Source of the DNA: Calderihabitans maritimus
Lineage (GTDB): Bacteria; Bacillota; KKC1; Calderihabitantales; Calderihabitantaceae
Length of the DNA stretch: 36,452 bases
Assembly (NCBI RefSeq): GCF_002207765.1
Contig: NZ_BDGJ01000215.1
Span: 60,334-96,785, forward strand
Direction of reading: 5' to 3'
A model generated the notes under the pieces. It did not search any database. It saw only the letters and a list, made by a program, of their open reading frames with translations, and had not been told where the DNA came from. The position numbers and the translations under genes are program-made. Below are positions 9,601 through 18,045 of the stretch, one piece after another (positions within the stretch are counted from its first letter, which is position 1; each line of letters begins with the position of its first letter).

Positions 9601-12543
9601 CAATGCTTCTCTAGCTTTCTCAATATACTCTACCGCTACACCTAGGATAGCGCCTTCAGCTCGTTGTTTTAACTCGGCGATAACTTGGTCGATACTGTTC
9701 TTCAGGGATTCTTGGCGCTGCTGTCTGAGCTCAGCAAGTTGCTTCTCAATATCAATCAGTTTTTTTCGTAAAATGAAGGGCCGTTTTGAATCCTGTTCTT
9801 CAATTGAAAGTAATTCTCCATCAAAAACCGAACGCTGCTCTTCAGAAAGAACGTGGTCAATGGTAGCCTGCTCGACTTTATTTCGAACCGCTTCAAGCTT
9901 CTCCTTTAATGAGTACTGCGCCTCCAAAATTTTTGTGCCGAGTCGCTTTTCCAATTTTTCAATATCTATACCCTGTCGGTCGAATTCCTCAAGAATTAAT
10001 TCAGCAAGCAAGAAATCTTCACTTTCAAGGTGATGCCAAAATAGCTGCTCCAAGTCCCTCCGTTCTTCAATAGCCTGATAAAGAGAATCCTGAGGTCTAA
10101 AGGGTACACTTAAGTCAATATCTCCATTATCGTCAATCGGGGCATCTTTAAGCATCAACAACGGCCGTCGCAAGGAATACTTCCACGCAGAGAATCCAGT
10201 ATCAAGTTTCTGTTCGAAACTTCCATCTGCTGCCTCTTCATACACTGTCAGAACATTGTCCACAAAGTTTTGAAAGACATGCCTCGCAAACTTCTTGACT
10301 GCAGAATGTCTTGGATGGACCGACGCACCATTCTTTTCGATACTGTCAAGTTCAATTTGAAATCTTGACCATTGTTTAATAAATTCTTCCTGCATAGATA
10401 GTGTCTTTTGGTACCACCATTTGTTATCTGGTCGTTGGACATCTCCAATAGAAATGACTTCAACCCACTCTTGCAAGTAATTTTTCAATTCATTTAGCGT
10501 TCTGACAATCTTATCAAGCGGGCTCCCAACAATTTTGGGAACTCTAGGCCGAGAACCCCGAGTGGCACTAGCCGCCTCCTGAATTAAATTTACCATGGCT
10601 TTTCTGTCGTACAAAAGATCTTTAATTGCTTGCTTTGCTCTCCCAATTTGCTTAAAATCATTCTCTCTTACCGCAGTTATCGCAAGATTCAATCTGCTAT
10701 CAGGACCGAACAGATACTTCAGCGCTTCATTTGCAGGAGCATAAAGTATTCTACTTGCCTGTACCCGTTTAAGCCATTCGGCAAATTGCCCAGATACTTC
10801 TTTGGCTTTTTTCTCCCAGTTTGTCTCAAAAATAGTTTGTCTTAACAGCTTTCTGTCAAGGGCTTTACCATAAGAAAGGAAATCTAGAACTACTTCCAAA
10901 AGTTTACGCAAGGGATCCGTGGGATTTTTTACATGTAAACTTGCTTCCCGCAGCCAAGTTTCCGCTCCGGTCTCCGGGGCCATTAATGCAGGTTGCAAAG
11001 CTATAGCGGTAATAAACAGGGCCATGTCGCGTTCAGAAAGTCCTAACCTGGCATGATATTTTTCTACAGGTTTAGGATTGTCTTTACATATAGAGTAAAA
11101 CAAATCCTTATTCTCACTATCTTTCCATTCTGCCTCCATACCAAGCACTGCAGCCAACAACAGCCAAGAGGGGACGGTTTCAGGAACTAGACCACCGTCA
11201 ACAAGTTTATCTTCTATTTCCCTTGCCAACCAGTAAGCTGTAGAAACGTCACCTTTCGCAATAGCTTCCCATATAACTTTGTTCGGTTGGAAATCAGTTA
11301 AAGTTCTCTCTTTAGTCTTATCAACTTCTAAATCAACTTCTCCTTGCTCTTCTCTTTCCTCTCCAATTTCGTTTTCGTCCTGTGAAAGCTGTTCTTCTGT
11401 AACGATGTCAACGTCTTCGTTAATCTCAGGAGTAGCCTGGACATCATCCCCTTGTTCTTTTGTCGTCAATTTTTCGTCCTGATTTTCATCAGATTCCGCA
11501 TCCTGTTGAACCCTCTTTTTTTCTGTCTCTTGTTCGAGTGCCCCAAGTGCATCTTTTTCTTCCTCGCTTTCTGTATCAGCAGCCTTTTCAATATCATAAT
11601 CTATTATGTCTTTAATCATTTTCACCCTATCTTTAACCTGTTGCTGCAGTCTTTCTAGGTTATTGAATCGTTCCCGGTCCTCTTCTAAAGTCAGCAATTT
11701 CTTAGACCGCCACTCTAATGCTTCCTGGCTGCAATCGCAGATATCTTCTAATAGAGTCTTGATTTCCGAAAGCTTTTCAGGAGTAAAGTAGTGATATTTT
11801 TCAATATCCAAAGGAATACATAATTCTCCAGGATAGAGATATTGGAAAATATCCTTTAATTCACTAGACAAATGTAATATACTCTTAGAAATCTCAGACA
11901 AAAGTTTTTCCTTCAATAAATACGTTTGTTTGCATTCATTCCAAGCATTTAGTAGATTCTGAATCTTGTCGTCAATAACGTCCATATTAACATTAAGGCT
12001 GCCCTTTTTGATTTGGTTAATAACCATATCTAGCAAGAGGCCGGTGTCAAACTCTCCAAGCGCTCTTCTAATGGCATCTTCAAGCGCTCTCTCAACGGTA
12101 ATGTCATTATTAGAATATTCATCGTTAGTCTGAACTGCCGGGTGAGATTTAAGTGCCTTCATATTTTCCTTTTCATAGTTATTTATAAGCTCGTAACCAA
12201 TTTCATTAGTGTATTTATCCTGCCCTACTATTAAAGCAAACGCCACGGGTTTAATTCCGTATTTTTGCACTAAATTTTCTACCTCGGCCCTCAACTCATC
12301 CCGGGATTTCTGGCTTACAATTTTCATTATATCTTGATGCTGCTTACTGAAGTACTCGCCAACTATTGCGCCATATTTTTTATGTTCCCACAAAGTTTGT
12401 AAGACGTTCCTCATTTCTTCAACTGAACCCTCAGACCGCTCTATTTCGCTATTCGATAATGTCTCAACGGCAGCAGCAATTTCATTGTCTGTCAATGATT
12501 TTAAATACCAGCTAATAAATTGCCTAAAGCTTTTGACATTCAC
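6658..12543 (-). CDS. Giant (1961 aa) STAND-like P-loop ATPase with acidic linker and degenerate second NTPase domain
   Basis: Starts at GTG 12543 with a GGGGGGAG Shine-Dalgarno. Approximate order: a helical N-terminal region (1-340); a strongly acidic low-complexity linker (345-430); long alpha-helical segments with coiled-coil character (430-1100); a Rossmann- or receiver-like segment (DVVLFHW, CPIIVFLGRM); and an AAA/STAND-like NTPase with Walker A GGRQFGKSALLH near 1266-1277 and Walker B VVLFDEADNF near 1350, followed by a winged helix. A second, degenerate NTPase-like domain follows, with GLIFGSRALGVDE where a P-loop would be, then a final winged helix. STAND ATPases act as switches that assemble on sensing a trigger; that role is inferred here. 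It lies 246 bases after herA and just before the degenerate companion gene. The exact family is unrecognised. Confidence 0.85.
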   Translation of the reverse strand: MNVKSFRQFISWYLKSLTDNEIAAAVETLSNSEIERSEGSVEEMRNVLQTLWEHKKYGAIVGEYFSKQHQDIMKIVSQKSRDELRAEVENLVQKYGIKPVAFALIVGQDKYTNEIGYELINNYEKENMKALKSHPAVQTNDEYSNNDITVERALEDAIRRALGEFDTGLLLDMVINQIKKGSLNVNMDVIDDKIQNLLNAWNECKQTYLLKEKLLSEISKSILHLSSELKDIFQYLYPGELCIPLDIEKYHYFTPEKLSEIKTLLEDICDCSQEALEWRSKKLLTLEEDRERFNNLERLQQQVKDRVKMIKDIIDYDIEKAADTESEEEKDALGALEQETEKKRVQQDAESDENQDEKLTTKEQGDDVQATPEINEDVDIVTEEQLSQDENEIGEEREEQGEVDLEVDKTKERTLTDFQPNKVIWEAIAKGDVSTAYWLAREIEDKLVDGGLVPETVPSWLLLAAVLGMEAEWKDSENKDLFYSICKDNPKPVEKYHARLGLSERDMALFITAIALQPALMAPETGAETWLREASLHVKNPTDPLRKLLEVVLDFLSYGKALDRKLLRQTIFETNWEKKAKEVSGQFAEWLKRVQASRILYAPANEALKYLFGPDSRLNLAITAVRENDFKQIGRAKQAIKDLLYDRKAMVNLIQEAASATRGSRPRVPKIVGSPLDKIVRTLNELKNYLQEWVEVISIGDVQRPDNKWWYQKTLSMQEEFIKQWSRFQIELDSIEKNGASVHPRHSAVKKFARHVFQNFVDNVLTVYEEAADGSFEQKLDTGFSAWKYSLRRPLLMLKDAPIDDNGDIDLSVPFRPQDSLYQAIEERRDLEQLFWHHLESEDFLLAELILEEFDRQGIDIEKLEKRLGTKILEAQYSLKEKLEAVRNKVEQATIDHVLSEEQRSVFDGELLSIEEQDSKRPFILRKKLIDIEKQLAELRQQRQESLKNSIDQVIAELKQRAEGAILGVAVEYIEKAREALNNGDLPLADEYLHYSEQAINTGIAVDIEQEVLEENPVEEFCNIMSELHQVLESDRQFKKANNVVKALSKGKPVAGLNMKRVPGARYEEIEQGLEAWLILKRLGKDPSVSKTTQKALVQVLEYMGFQKPEVVQARKEKQSAHFIVKMSAGNVSPLADFGSLRNNTYDVVLFHWRPNASTMGQILHEYGVTSKCPIIVFLGRMTDRQRGEWSEYCKKNGLTAMLVDELLLYYLASQRESRLPAAVSCGVAWGYAIPYRSFGIIPPEIFKGRRDMVQSLGRSDGSCIAYGGRQFGKSALLHMVKWQFHNPEQGTYVIYDDIKPLGDPQGYRQKSEIWNRLRERLVSLKLLDGRVGTTPGNLALRIIERLNQDPSLRIVVLFDEADNFLAADAKSDFEEVAQLRNIMDQTNRRFKVVFCGLHSVQRYMSQPNHPFAQLMAQPLIVGPLDPKSARSLIIEPMLAIGFTFSSKEAEEAVLRILCYTNYHPALIQHFCSELIKLVWSRQYEPPYKITVSDVEAVYRRKDVRGFMNERFNWTLDLDSRYAAMVYAMVMEQIYDRDGFRREFTASEVLEIAQSWWHKGFADVRLEDIKSLLEELIGLGVLIRRPEGTFRLRNGNVVRALGSEQEIYERLIQVTASAPPAKYDDASQFRFNIDPKNGIRSPLTVKQAGALTKLQSGVGLIFGSRALGVDEVPSNLKLLIESGSCEENQLHTCRELSPEYVTSEQILKYLRSLANGSRAGRILEYTFAEDLTLKGVSVSEFVGSACTVLSRPNRRGRIVRLAVLFTPGSIQSWFLENDNCWNEIEDRVDVTVNLKRWDGIMVQRFLSDLEIPCTQRIANSIIEATGGWPWLLRKLWRIMGIGRKRRVINPTDAVELLKDELEDNKENICVDFVSALGIEDVTCGKELLALVKDMKPIKWEEIEDAVEVSDLDELNKLSTNEIFASLRTLERIGIIDETENGLVVEPVAAEVVAKVDSIRSN

Positions 12544-12789
12544 TAGGTTTCTCCCCCCAGTTCATGTTCATGAGAAACTTTATTTTATAATGTCTTAAGA
12601 AATCACTCACTAGTTATTTTGTACTTGCAGTCCAACCAGCGTTCGAATTTACAACCATAGTAAAGCAAACTTGTGTGTACACATCCAATATTCAGCTTAT
12701 GCTCCAGGAATTCTAAGGAACAACTGTATAATCATATAAAATCGTCAAACTCTTAGCTCTTGAGATAAAATGTTACCAAGTTGGGAATT
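12544..12789. other. Gap between herA and the giant ATPase gene
   Basis: AT-rich, with no credible gene on either strand. It carries the strong Shine-Dalgarno of the GTG-started giant gene near 12552. No clear terminator or consensus promoter was found, so read-through from herA is plausible. Confidence 0.4.
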
Positions 12790-14934
12790 TCAGCCCGTTT
12801 GCGAATCCTCAGGAGGCTTTTTCTCAATAATCCATGTCGTATAACCTGGTCCACTCTTCCTCTCGCGTTTCTCTGTACCCCAAAGACCTTCACCAAATAT
12901 CTCGTCCATAGCTTGGCGAACAATACTATGAGCAATGTTATCCCTATCATCAAGGATATCTGGTAAAGATTCAGACAGTGCCTTCAGAACACCTTTCCAG
13001 GGGACACCTCTGGTCTTGATACGCTCAATAAGATCAGTGTTATTTCTAAGCTCTTCAATGGCATATGAAATGTACTTATCAAGAATATCCTCTGGCTGAT
13101 CTATCTCTTCTTCTGTATTTTCGTAAGAGCTCTTTTCTAAACTGTCAGATCCGTCTGTTAGTGATACAGGAACAGTTTTACGGCTAACATTGGCAGCATT
13201 ATTAAACTTAATGCGCAATTGATTAGCATACGTATTTACAGCCGGCAACTGGTAGTCTGGATCAAGTGTTTTGTAAATTTTCTCAAACGAAAGGGCTCGA
13301 AACGGTATTGGGTAGCTTTTACCTCCTGCACTGCTCCAGAAGATTCCTTGACCCGGGATCGGTTCGTTAAGGAGAGTGCGGAGTAGGTCGTCGCTGAAAT
13401 GTGCATTGGCCCTTTTAACTGCTTGAAGATCTCCTGCTGACAATAAGTGAAATATAAACCAGTTATCACCCTGGCTCAAGATTTCATTTGAAATACTTCC
13501 CGGTTGCTGCGTAATTAACACAGCTCCTAAATCATATTTGCGTCCTTCCTTAACCCACTCAATGTAAGGCCCTTCGCCGGAACTCCCTGAGCTACCCAGG
13601 ACAGACTGAGCCTCTTCGACAACTGCTATTGTTGGAATAGTTTTTGGCTCGGCTTTTGTAAATTCAATTTGATTGTGGTTAAAAATACGTTGAAGTATAA
13701 GTCCTGACAAAACCAGCGAAGGGGTACCCCGCATTTGAGATACATCAACGATACAAATCTTGCCATCCCTGAGGGCAGTCAAGAGCATATCCATCATCTG
13801 ACTGCTGGGATCATGCAGCATTTTCACAATCGTTGTCATGTTAGCACGGGCTGCAACCATCTCAGCATCCTGATGAGCCTCCAGACGCAAAAGATTTTTG
13901 ATGAGATCTCCGTCGGCAGCATTTCCATTCCGATATATCTCGTCAACTAAAGTACGCCAGTCAGCATCATTTAAACCTTTGAGCTTTCTTACATTTTGTT
14001 GATCTTGTTTTTCCGGAGGTAAAGCAATGGATATTACATCTGATGGTCTGAGGCGTCTTATGTCTAATTTGATGTCACCAGCTACGAAGGACTGATAAAA
14101 TTGACTGGGACCTTCCTTCTTTGTAAATATTACAATCTTGTCCTGCAAATGAGGAACATCGCAAAGACCGGGGCGGTTCTTATCGTCAGGCCAGAAGTAC
14201 TCTCCCTCTGGATCAAAAATTATTGTTCCTACAGGAACATGACGATTACCTCTCTTCTGCACCATAGGGGTGGTTTTGTAAAGATTGCTGAAAAGCAACT
14301 TTATTAGATTTGACTTTCCAAAGCCAGCACGCGCAAATACGAACGTTCTCCGAGATACCAGAAATTCGACAAGAAATCGGGGTAATACGGAAGGATTACG
14401 AACTATCATCCAGGGCTCGCGGTTAAGACGTTTATCCTCTCCCGCGTAAATAAATTCACCAAGCGCAAAAAAGCCAATCTCAGCACCGTCCAGGTTATGC
14501 CCGGCAACTTCCCGGAGAAGTTCATCAGAGAGAAATGCTACCTTACTACCAACATGCGGCAATCTACGGTGCGACGCGGCAAAAACAAGACTCCCGTCAA
14601 CTACACGTATTACTCCAAGAACGCGAATATCAACCCGATACTTAAGATATTGTTCACGTAGATCCTCCGGTATCGTTCTGTCCTCTGCGACAGCTCGCAG
14701 ACCGAAATCTTCTCCAGCAGCGGATACCAATCTTCCCTGTGAGGAGAAAGATGTGATCCTACCCAGTACTGCTTCATGTTCAGTCTCCAACTGAACTATT
14801 ACAAATTGTCCGTGCATTGGTGTGCTCTGAAATTCGTTGCGATAGGGTAAAACCAAATCGGCATGAAATTCCAGTCCGCCTTCACTCATGCCACGAAAGA
14901 TACCAACAACTTTATCTTGGGGAAACAGTTTCAT
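12790..14934 (-). CDS. herA: HerA-type hexameric DNA translocase (FtsK-HerA ATPase)
   Basis: 714 residues. An N-terminal HAS-barrel-like beta domain (1-150) is followed by a RecA-fold ATPase with Walker A ARAGFGKSN (201-209), Walker B strand TIAVVEEAQ near 435, and a sensor-like LITQQPGSISNEILS segment. The C-terminal ~120 residues are helical and variable. HerA forms a hexameric ring that pumps DNA into the NurA nuclease; the pair resects DNA ends in archaea and also occurs in bacterial defence systems. The ATG overlaps the stop of the preceding NurA-like gene by 4 bases, which supports coupled translation and a physical complex. The following 246-base gap before the giant ATPase holds no recognised gene. 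Confidence 0.88.
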   Translation of the reverse strand: MKLFPQDKVVGIFRGMSEGGLEFHADLVLPYRNEFQSTPMHGQFVIVQLETEHEAVLGRITSFSSQGRLVSAAGEDFGLRAVAEDRTIPEDLREQYLKYRVDIRVLGVIRVVDGSLVFAASHRRLPHVGSKVAFLSDELLREVAGHNLDGAEIGFFALGEFIYAGEDKRLNREPWMIVRNPSVLPRFLVEFLVSRRTFVFARAGFGKSNLIKLLFSNLYKTTPMVQKRGNRHVPVGTIIFDPEGEYFWPDDKNRPGLCDVPHLQDKIVIFTKKEGPSQFYQSFVAGDIKLDIRRLRPSDVISIALPPEKQDQQNVRKLKGLNDADWRTLVDEIYRNGNAADGDLIKNLLRLEAHQDAEMVAARANMTTIVKMLHDPSSQMMDMLLTALRDGKICIVDVSQMRGTPSLVLSGLILQRIFNHNQIEFTKAEPKTIPTIAVVEEAQSVLGSSGSSGEGPYIEWVKEGRKYDLGAVLITQQPGSISNEILSQGDNWFIFHLLSAGDLQAVKRANAHFSDDLLRTLLNEPIPGQGIFWSSAGGKSYPIPFRALSFEKIYKTLDPDYQLPAVNTYANQLRIKFNNAANVSRKTVPVSLTDGSDSLEKSSYENTEEEIDQPEDILDKYISYAIEELRNNTDLIERIKTRGVPWKGVLKALSESLPDILDDRDNIAHSIVRQAMDEIFGEGLWGTEKRERKSGPGYTTWIIEKKPPEDSQTG

Positions 14935-16091
14935 TCGTATCGCCTCACTGATACGTCAGAATTTAACCGGAATGCTTCAATAATGTCTCGCCTATTTTCA
15001 GGCAACAGTTGCCTTACTGCATTAAAAATTTCGTCTTGCAGGATTTCAAGATCAAAATCCACAACCTGCGCATATTCATGAGCTTTTTGTAAACACCTAG
15101 GGTAAAAGGGTACAGGAAAACCCTCAATTGCGTCAGCAAGCAGATATCCAAATATTTCTGCGGCGTGTTGGCTTTGAGAACTAAAGATATCAACCGCCCA
15201 AACAGGATCCCCACTCTTAGGCCCAAATCTCACAAAATACATATCTCCAGCTACAAATTTTGGCGCTTCTCCTTTTCCTTCGGTTTCCGCACCACGCGCG
15301 TATTCCGGCCAAACATACGCCTTTGCCTCCATTTCTCTCGGTATACGCACATAACAGGCTTCACCCGGAGGGAAAATTCCCTCGATCGACATCGCCAAAC
15401 TGTATCTTGTAAGGACTTTACTGTGCTTGGCAATACCTACCAAGAATACACGACGCCGATCTTCACGAAAAATCCTTGCAATAGCCTCTTCAATCCTTCT
15501 TCTGTAGGCTATAAATAATTCACCCCGGAAGATTTTACTGCGAAGCAGGCCGTCTCTTACAATTAGCGTATCAGTAGCAAAGCTACGGTGGCAGATCCTT
15601 TCATATAAGACGGCCCATTCACACAAGTCCCGGTAAACAAGAACCCAAGAGGGGGAAACAGTATCGGGTTCTTCCCGGATTCTTTTCCCCTCAGGTATCA
15701 TGTGGCTAAGAGCACTCAATGTTGGAGGATTAACACCTAGATCTGACATCATGAGCCCGATAGCAGTTTTAGGACTTCCGTCTTCATTGAACTGAGCCTT
15801 ACTGAGAGCATCAGTATCCGTCGAGGGCGAGATCGCATCGAGACACAATTGTTTACCGTAAGAGTCGACGACACGTACGAGCTGTACATAAAACGGATCA
15901 AAAACTAGCTTATTATTACCACCATCGCTTGCCACAAGTGAAACGGCGGTAGTAGAGCGAGGCTTAATTGTTCTAACTTCTCCAGTTAGAGAACGTATCT
16001 CCCGGCAGAGATTATCAAGTAATTTTCTGTCGCTTCGAGTACGGTCATGGATAAGCCTTCTAAGTACCGGTAAGGCATCCGGGTCAAACAT
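14931..16091 (-). CDS. nurA: NurA-type nuclease, partner of HerA
   Basis: 386 residues. NurA enzymes are RNase-H-like, Mn-dependent 5'-3' nucleases working inside the HerA ring. Visible NurA features are VASDGGNNK with Asp56 early in the protein, TLIVRDGLLRSK with Asp180 in the middle, and a C-terminal CLQKAHEYAQ block with His338, matching the P-x-L-x-x-AH motif of the family. The fold is otherwise divergent, and I base the call on motif order plus direct coupling to herA (4-base overlap). The methylase stop lies 3 bases upstream of its ATG, so the methylase, nuclease and translocase genes form one tightly packed operon. Confidence 0.78.
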   Translation of the reverse strand: MFDPDALPVLRRLIHDRTRSDRKLLDNLCREIRSLTGEVRTIKPRSTTAVSLVASDGGNNKLVFDPFYVQLVRVVDSYGKQLCLDAISPSTDTDALSKAQFNEDGSPKTAIGLMMSDLGVNPPTLSALSHMIPEGKRIREEPDTVSPSWVLVYRDLCEWAVLYERICHRSFATDTLIVRDGLLRSKIFRGELFIAYRRRIEEAIARIFREDRRRVFLVGIAKHSKVLTRYSLAMSIEGIFPPGEACYVRIPREMEAKAYVWPEYARGAETEGKGEAPKFVAGDMYFVRFGPKSGDPVWAVDIFSSQSQHAAEIFGYLLADAIEGFPVPFYPRCLQKAHEYAQVVDFDLEILQDEIFNAVRQLLPENRRDIIEAFRLNSDVSVRRYE

Positions 16092-16094
16092 TTT

Positions 16095-17255
16095 CTATTC
16101 CTCCAGTACGGCATAAAGGTCAATTTCTTCAACAGCTTTCCCCAAAGAGCACCCAAATTGACCCGCCTGCCGCCTACCACGGGGTGATAGTCCCGCATTT
16201 TTAATAGTCGCTACCTTCCAACCAGCAGAAGCAATTGATAGCGATTTTTTCAACAACGTTTTGGGATCACGGGCTGCACTGGGAATTGCTCCAAATCGTA
16301 CAATTAAACGTGCATTGGGCGCGCAAACGGATGCCACACGTTTCCAAACATTAGCAAGTCCCCGGACAAATTCATCTTCTGAACAATGGGGTATTTGCCC
16401 CTCCAAAGAATATGTAACAGTACTCGGTCCCCCCAAAAACCAATATCTTAGCCACTGATCTGGCAAATAAGACCTCATTCCAAAATAGGGAGGTGATGTA
16501 ATTACCCACCGAAAAGGCTCTGGCGCAATATTAGGACTTAGGAGACGACTGTCACCGATATACACAGCACCTTGGGTCGGTAGCGGTAGTTGTTCAAAAA
16601 CATACTTAGCCCTTCTAGCAATGGTATCGGCCACATCAACCTTTGGGGGTTTTAAGTCATGCTTTTTCCAAAATCTGACTGCAGATTTGGGTTTTGTAGC
16701 ATACGTCCTGGGCATCTGGTTTGAGAGATAAGTCGGAAGATTTTTCATTTTCGGTCCGTGGAGAATCCCGAGAATTAAACCACGGAGAGCAATTTCAGCC
16801 TCTGTTGAGCAATTCTCCAGTAAGTATTCACGTATCTTGCAGATATCGAAGAGAGTACTTGGATGGTAACAGAATTCCCAAAATTCTCCTTCCGGAATGT
16901 CTTCAGGGTGTTTTTTCCTTCTCAAAATTGAGTTGCAAAGATCAATCACCTCTTCGGGAGTAACGTCTACAAACTTCGCCGCGGCTATTGCGCCGGCTAC
17001 TGGATTACTATCAATACCTACAGAAGGAAGTCCCCGGAGACGGGCAGCAAAATTTGTTGTTCCTCTACCGCAGAACGGATCTAAAACCCAGTCGCCTTTT
17101 TGGGCTCTTCTTAAGACCTTAAACGGGAAACGGAGAGGAAACATGGTGTAATAAGGGCAAATAGCATTCAATCTTAACACAGGAGCTGAACGATTGGGCA
17201 GTCGCGTTACCAAATTGTCAGTACTTCCTTTGTATTCAAAGTACATTCCATGCAT
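16095..17255 (-). CDS. Site-specific DNA methyltransferase (N6-adenine or N4-cytosine type)
   Basis: About 386 residues from ATG 17255, which has GGAG upstream (11-base spacing); a TTG 33 bases further upstream has no ribosome binding site. Counting from that TTG, the SAM-binding motif I is DPFCGRGTTNFA (70-81), a further acidic motif is GIDSNP (92-97), and the catalytic motif IV is TSPPYF (264-269), the SPPY signature of amino-methyltransferases. Motif I precedes motif IV with a ~190-residue insertion that could hold target recognition. In DISARM and BREX such methylases mark self DNA. It is the first gene of the methylase-nurA-herA cluster, 0.75 kb after drmB. Confidence 0.85.
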   Translation of the reverse strand: MHGMYFEYKGSTDNLVTRLPNRSAPVLRLNAICPYYTMFPLRFPFKVLRRAQKGDWVLDPFCGRGTTNFAARLRGLPSVGIDSNPVAGAIAAAKFVDVTPEEVIDLCNSILRRKKHPEDIPEGEFWEFCYHPSTLFDICKIREYLLENCSTEAEIALRGLILGILHGPKMKNLPTYLSNQMPRTYATKPKSAVRFWKKHDLKPPKVDVADTIARRAKYVFEQLPLPTQGAVYIGDSRLLSPNIAPEPFRWVITSPPYFGMRSYLPDQWLRYWFLGGPSTVTYSLEGQIPHCSEDEFVRGLANVWKRVASVCAPNARLIVRFGAIPSAARDPKTLLKKSLSIASAGWKVATIKNAGLSPRGRRQAGQFGCSLGKAVEEIDLYAVLEE

Positions 17256-17288
17256 TAATTGCTCAACTCCAAATCTTAATAAGGTCAA

Positions 17289-18045
17289 GGCATTTAAACA
17301 AAAAACGAGTATTTCCTAGAATTGGTTTTTTAGTTCAATTTACGGCTCAAAAATTCCTTGTTGAAAAATGTTGTTATTTGTCGATGCATAAAAAAAATTA
17401 GTTAACCATGTTACTCAACTTTTTTAATACATACGGTTAAAAGAAAATTGAAAATGTCTGTAAGGAAAAAGTCTTCAAAATAAAATAAGCGGGCGCGAGG
17501 CAAAAGGCGTTATACGTTCCCGCGCCCGGTCGGTGTCCGCCCATATAACCTCCGCGCCCGTATAACCTTTATAATGTTCAATATCTATTCAGAAAAATCA
17601 TTATTGTATAGTAATACAGCTATCCAAACTTCTTGGTAAAACCTTTTATTATATCCGTTTTGCTAATAAGCCTGACTGAATCCTGTGACTCTAGGAAACC
17701 CGTTCTACCAGTTTACGGTTTACGCTGAATGTCTGGTTTGAAAAAAGGTTATACTCCTAGTTTACAAGGCCGCACGACCCTGCTTTTTATGATGTTATAA
17801 CCAATCTCAGTTTCCAATTCTGTAATATTTTATCTAGCATATCCGCCTCTTTGAAAAGTTTAGTTTTATGCTAAAAGTACTACTATACCTTCTCCTTTGA
17901 GGTCTGTAAGTACCAGGGTCAGAGCATGATCACCGAAAAGCTTTCTTACTATCGGGGCTATCCCCTTTTAAGTTTTAGATTCAACCCCGACTTTGTTGCC
18001 CTGTAAGCTCAATTTAAATTATACCAACTTGGCTTTACAATTCAT
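17289..18045. other. Intergenic region between drmB and the methylase gene
   Basis: 757 bases without a credible gene, likely holding the promoter of the methylase-nurA-herA operon (minus strand). A GC-rich hairpin stands out against AT-rich flanks: 8-bp perfect arms 17490-17497/17521-17528. The sequence CCGCGCCCG recurs at 17520-17528 and 17552-17560, and TATAACC occurs twice (17544-17550, 17561-17567) around the second copy. Near 17890-17970 a short frame (GDHALTLVLTDLKGEGIVVL then a stop) may be a gene scrap. I could not define a promoter with confidence. Confidence 0.4.
17490..17567. repeat. GC-rich hairpin with repeated CCGCGCCCG/TATAACC boxes
   Basis: Perfect 8-bp arms CGGGCGCG/CGCGCCCG with a 23-base loop, then a second CCGCGCCCG box flanked on both sides by TATAACC. 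GTTATAC inside the loop (17509-17515) is the inverse of GTATAAC at 17560-17566, so alternative pairings exist. Possible operator or RNA structure upstream of the methylase operon; function unknown. Confidence 0.5.

Noticed and set aside
17464-17570. CRISPR-like repeat pattern
   Set aside because: Only two short box copies with unequal context; no regular repeat-spacer spacing and no cas genes.
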